From Rikenellaceae bacterium (GTDB lineage: Bacteria; Bacteroidota; Bacteroidia; Bacteroidales; UBA932), in assembly GCA_900769885.1 (NCBI GenBank), contig CAAGIG010000067.1, positions 1 to 17,191 of the forward strand: DNA of 17,191 bases, read 5' to 3'. Under the pieces are notes generated by a model. The model worked only from the letters and a program-made list of their open reading frames with translations, was not told the DNA's origin and did not search any database. The first letter of the stretch is position 1. Each line of letters starts with the position of its first letter. Positions 15,556-17,191 of this stretch are shown piece by piece. The translations under genes and the position numbers were made by a program.

Positions 15556-15586
15556 TTGTACAATATAGATATTGTATTTATCTTTG
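15556..15586 (+). promoter_or_regulatory. Promoter of toxin-antitoxin-like operon (-33 TTG, -7 TATCTTTG)
   Basis: TATCTTTG at 15579-15586 matches the Bacteroidota -7 consensus TAnnTTTG exactly. A TTG at 15556-15558 stands 20 bp upstream, within the normal spacing. Transcription would begin close to 15593, which argues for the ATG at 15605 over 15593 as the start of the first gene. Confidence 0.6.
15559..15576. promoter_or_regulatory. Candidate operator: 18-bp palindrome TACAATAT-AG-ATATTGTA
   Basis: Perfect 8-bp arms flank a 2-bp centre. The palindrome fills the spacer between the -33 and -7 boxes of the cassette promoter, so a bound dimer would block polymerase. The XRE-family protein encoded in the same operon is the obvious candidate to bind it, as in autoregulated toxin-antitoxin systems. 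Confidence 0.55.
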
Positions 15587-15604
15587 TCGAAAATGCTGGA
15601 GGTT

Positions 15605-16156
15605 ATGAATTTTGAAGACATTACAGGTGATGGATGTTTATGGGCTGTGCGGTATGCAGGAGATCCGGACAATATACTAGCCATGACATTTGAAAAGTGG
15701 AATGACCAGGACTGGCTAAAGGATTTCTTTGTGGCAAATTCCAGTGATTTGTCAAGCTATTTCAAGATAACGAATCTGAATCAAGCAATATATGATACGA
15801 TTTCAGATGCTCAGGAATTGGAATGTGTTATATTGGACTCTATATCATCGGATAAATTAGATTCGTTATTTAAACCGCTAGAGAATTTGAGAGCCTCGGA
15901 AGTGTTGCTTGGTAAAGAGAAAGCCAAAGGGGCAAGGAATTTCAGGCACGATTCGTGGCTAAGGTTATATGCAATAAGGTTTCAACGTAATTCATATTTG
16001 GTAACTGGCGGAGCAATTAAGCTGACACATACAATGCAGGAGCGTGAACATACTCTTGAAGAATTACGCAAGCTGGAGAAGGTAAGGAATTTTCTTCTGT
16101 CCGAAGGAGCATGCGATATTGATGGATTTTACGATTTAATTCAAAATAAGAGATGA
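15605..16156 (+). CDS. Putative toxin of a HigBA-like two-gene cassette (unclassified family)
   Basis: With the ATG at 15605 the protein has 183 residues; an in-frame ATG at 15593 would add four but coincides with the predicted transcription start. There is no signal peptide or membrane segment. I recognise it as a kind of protein often seen beside an XRE regulator in Bacteroidales but do not know a characterised member. The C-terminal half, W118-L-R-L-Y-A-I-R then G-G-A-I-K-L-T-H-T-M (135-144) and H-T-x2-E-L-x-K-L-E-K-V-R (149-161), resembles in layout the end of HigB/Gp49-type RelE-fold toxins: a strand carrying the ligand, then a charged helix. The N-terminal ~90 residues (Y-F-K-I-T-N-L-N-Q-A-I-Y-D) are unlike those toxins. 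The 4-bp ATGA overlap with an HTH gene supports a toxin-first TA operon. The function is inferred. Confidence 0.6.
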   Translation: MNFEDITGDGCLWAVRYAGDPDNILAMTFEKWNDQDWLKDFFVANSSDLSSYFKITNLNQAIYDTISDAQELECVILDSISSDKLDSLFKPLENLRASEVLLGKEKAKGARNFRHDSWLRLYAIRFQRNSYLVTGGAIKLTHTMQEREHTLEELRKLEKVRNFLLSEGACDIDGFYDLIQNKR

Positions 16157-16539
16157 AGACAATAGATATCTTGAATAAATACAAAAGCGACACCGCCAGC
16201 AAATGGCGTGAAGAGGCTGAGTATCGTAGGAAAAATGCCAGGTGGCTCAGATATTCTGCCATGATAGCCCTTCAGGTAAGGGACAGAATGTCTCAGATCG
16301 GGATGACGCAAGTTGTTCTGGCTGAAAAACTAGGCTGTACACAGCAGCATATTTCAATGCTTCTGAAAGGCAAGAACAACCTGACGCTTGAGACCATTGC
16401 CAAACTGGAAGAGGCTCTTGACTTCGACATAATAGGCGAAGCTCTTATACCGGTTGATGGGTATAAACAGAATATCCCCCAATCATCTCGTACATACCTC
16501 AGCGAACCGGAGCAGGCTCCGTATGGCAAGAATAAATAA
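16153..16539 (+). CDS. XRE-family helix-turn-helix regulator, putative antitoxin
   Basis: A 128-residue DNA-binding protein. Residues 51-89 form the XRE helix-turn-helix (M-T-Q-V-V-L-A-E-K-L-G-C-T-Q-Q-H-I-S-M-L-L-K-G, then N-L-T-L-E-T-I-A-K-L-E-E-A-L). It is preceded by about 45 mostly charged helical residues rich in arginine and followed by a short polar tail. The start overlaps the upstream stop as ATGA, so the two products are probably made in coupled fashion. This layout, a larger first gene and HTH second gene, is that of HigBA-type systems, where the HTH protein neutralises the toxin and represses the promoter. The palindrome at 15559-15576 is a fitting target. An ordinary regulator role is possible. 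Confidence 0.8.
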   Translation: MKTIDILNKYKSDTASKWREEAEYRRKNARWLRYSAMIALQVRDRMSQIGMTQVVLAEKLGCTQQHISMLLKGKNNLTLETIAKLEEALDFDIIGEALIPVDGYKQNIPQSSRTYLSEPEQAPYGKNK

Positions 16540-16550
16540 TTTGTCAAAAG

Positions 16551-16575
16551 ACTTGACTCGTACCTTAGGTCATGT
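16551..16575. promoter_or_regulatory. Imperfect dyad ACTTGAC-n11-GTCATGT in MerR-gene promoter
   Basis: The 7-bp arms match at six of seven positions and lie between the -33 TTG and the -7 box of the next gene, the usual place for a MerR-type operator. A shorter overlapping repeat, GTCAA-n5-TTGAC at 16543-16557, shares its right arm with the dyad. Confidence 0.35.
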
Positions 16576-16585
16576 TTTATATTTG
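16553..16585 (+). promoter_or_regulatory. Promoter of MerR-family gene (-33 TTG, -7 TATATTTG)
   Basis: TATATTTG at 16578-16585 fits TAnnTTTG exactly. The nearest TTG, at 16553-16555, is 22 bp upstream, slightly longer than the usual Bacteroidota spacing. Long spacers are a known feature of MerR-controlled promoters. The leader to the ATG at 16603 would be about 10 nt. Confidence 0.55.
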
Positions 16586-16595
16586 CCGGCAAATA
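16580..16595. promoter_or_regulatory. Perfect 16-bp palindrome TATTTGCCGGCAAATA at promoter/start site
   Basis: The eight base pairs on each side match with no spacer. The palindrome overlaps the end of the -7 box and the predicted transcription start of the MerR-family gene, an ideal place for a repressor. It is too AT-rich at the ends and lacks a following T-run, so it is not a terminator. Confidence 0.5.
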
Positions 16596-16602
16596 ACGCG
16601 TT

Positions 16603-17191
16603 ATGAATAGAAATGGATTAAAAATCGGGGAGTTTTCGCGCCTTTGTCGTGTAACTGTAAGGGCTCTGAGGCATTACGAGAAGATCAAGCTGCTTGTGCC
16701 TGAAATCATCGACTACAGTACCGGCTACCGGTATTATTCTGTGAGGCAGATGCAGAAGGTTTTGAATATCGTTCGCTTGAAGGGGCTGGGATTCAGTCTG
16801 AAAGAGATTTGTACAATGTACGATTCCGAGACTCAGCGTCCTTCAATCAACATGCTTGAAGAGAAGATCCGCAGTTGCCAGGAGCAATTGCAGCTTCTTA
16901 CCGAGTGCAGGGACCGGCTGTCGGCGATGATTACCTTCCAAAAGAAACTTAATGAAATGGAAAAGATCTACATTGATTCATTGCCTGCAGTTATTGTCGC
17001 ATCGCATCGTGCCGAAATTCCGTCGTACGATGAACTTGGAAAGTTGTGTTATATGACAATCGGCCCTGAGATGGCTCGTCTGGGATGTGAGTGTCCTGAG
17101 CCTGGTTACTGCTATACCATCGAGCACGGAGGATACAGGAAGGAAAATATAGACATCGAGTATTGCGAGCAGGTTGCAGCCATGGGAAAGG
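16603..17191 (+). CDS. MerR-family transcriptional regulator, 3' end outside window
   Basis: The frame opens with ATG 16603 and is still open at the last base, giving 196 residues of a protein that should be about 270. The N-terminal winged HTH is typical: L-K-I-G-E-F-S-R-L-C-R-V-T-V-R-A-L-R-H-Y (residues 6-25) with T-G-Y-R-Y-Y and G-F-S-L-K-E-I following. A helical coiled-coil linker (about 80-120) contains many glutamates and glutamines. A probable GyrI-like/AraC effector-binding domain begins near I-Y-I-D-S-L-P-A-V-I-V-A-S. This BmrR-like layout usually senses small, often cationic or drug-like molecules. It has its own promoter with palindromic elements. The effector and target are unknown, and any regulated transporter would lie beyond the window. 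Confidence 0.88.
   Translation, partial: MNRNGLKIGEFSRLCRVTVRALRHYEKIKLLVPEIIDYSTGYRYYSVRQMQKVLNIVRLKGLGFSLKEICTMYDSETQRPSINMLEEKIRSCQEQLQLLTECRDRLSAMITFQKKLNEMEKIYIDSLPAVIVASHRAEIPSYDELGKLCYMTIGPEMARLGCECPEPGYCYTIEHGGYRKENIDIEYCEQVAAMGK

Noticed and set aside
15572..15604. TTG (15572) or ATG (15593) as start of the putative toxin gene
   Set aside because: The TTG lies upstream of the -7 box and would not be transcribed. The ATG at 15593 falls at the predicted transcription start, leaving no leader.
1..17191. CRISPR array, tRNA or rRNA genes, integrase or intact insertion sequence
   Set aside because: No regularly spaced repeats, RNA-gene signatures or complete recombinase genes were seen on either strand.

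Overview
The window looks like chromosomal DNA from a fermentative Bacteroidales bacterium (Bacteroidota). Moderately AT-rich coding DNA, few Shine-Dalgarno sites, TAnnTTTG-type promoter boxes, and a lysine-to-butyrate gene order like the one I recall from Porphyromonas gingivalis all point that way. The genus cannot be fixed from the sequence alone.

Positions 1-11885 hold one tightly packed plus-strand operon for anaerobic lysine fermentation to butyrate and acetate. It begins inside kdd (5' end outside the window) and continues kamA, kamB, kamC, kamD, kamE, CoA-transferase subunit B, crt, hbd, bcd, etfB, etfA. Gaps are 1-19 bp, and kamB/kamC and kamC/kamD overlap by 11 and 4 bp. KamA turns L-lysine into L-beta-lysine. 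The B12- and PLP-dependent KamDE mutase turns that into 3,5-diaminohexanoate, and Kdd oxidises it. KamB and KamC are the probable reactivase of the B12 mutase. The missing Kce and Kal steps, which give crotonyl-CoA, should lie upstream. Bcd with EtfAB reduces crotonyl-CoA to butyryl-CoA, and the CoA-transferase releases butyrate while activating acetoacetate. Crt and Hbd add a second reductive route from acetoacetyl-CoA to crotonyl-CoA.

A secreted inhibitory-type serpin starts 9 bp after etfA on the same strand and may be the last gene of the transcript. Between the serpin and the convergent rarA gene (minus strand, 13231-14529) lies a 46-codon remnant of a PD-(D/E)XK nuclease-family transposase. 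A 190-bp divergent intergenic region then leads to an exported rhodanese and a YdeI-family protein that lacks its usual C-terminal part.

From about 15500 the content becomes accessory. A two-gene toxin-antitoxin-like cassette has its own promoter and a palindrome lying exactly in the promoter spacer. It is followed by the 5' part of a MerR-family regulator (GyrI-like effector domain likely), whose promoter overlaps a perfect 16-bp palindrome. The best candidates for under-described biology are this cassette, the KamB/KamC reactivase pair, and the serpin attached to a catabolic operon.
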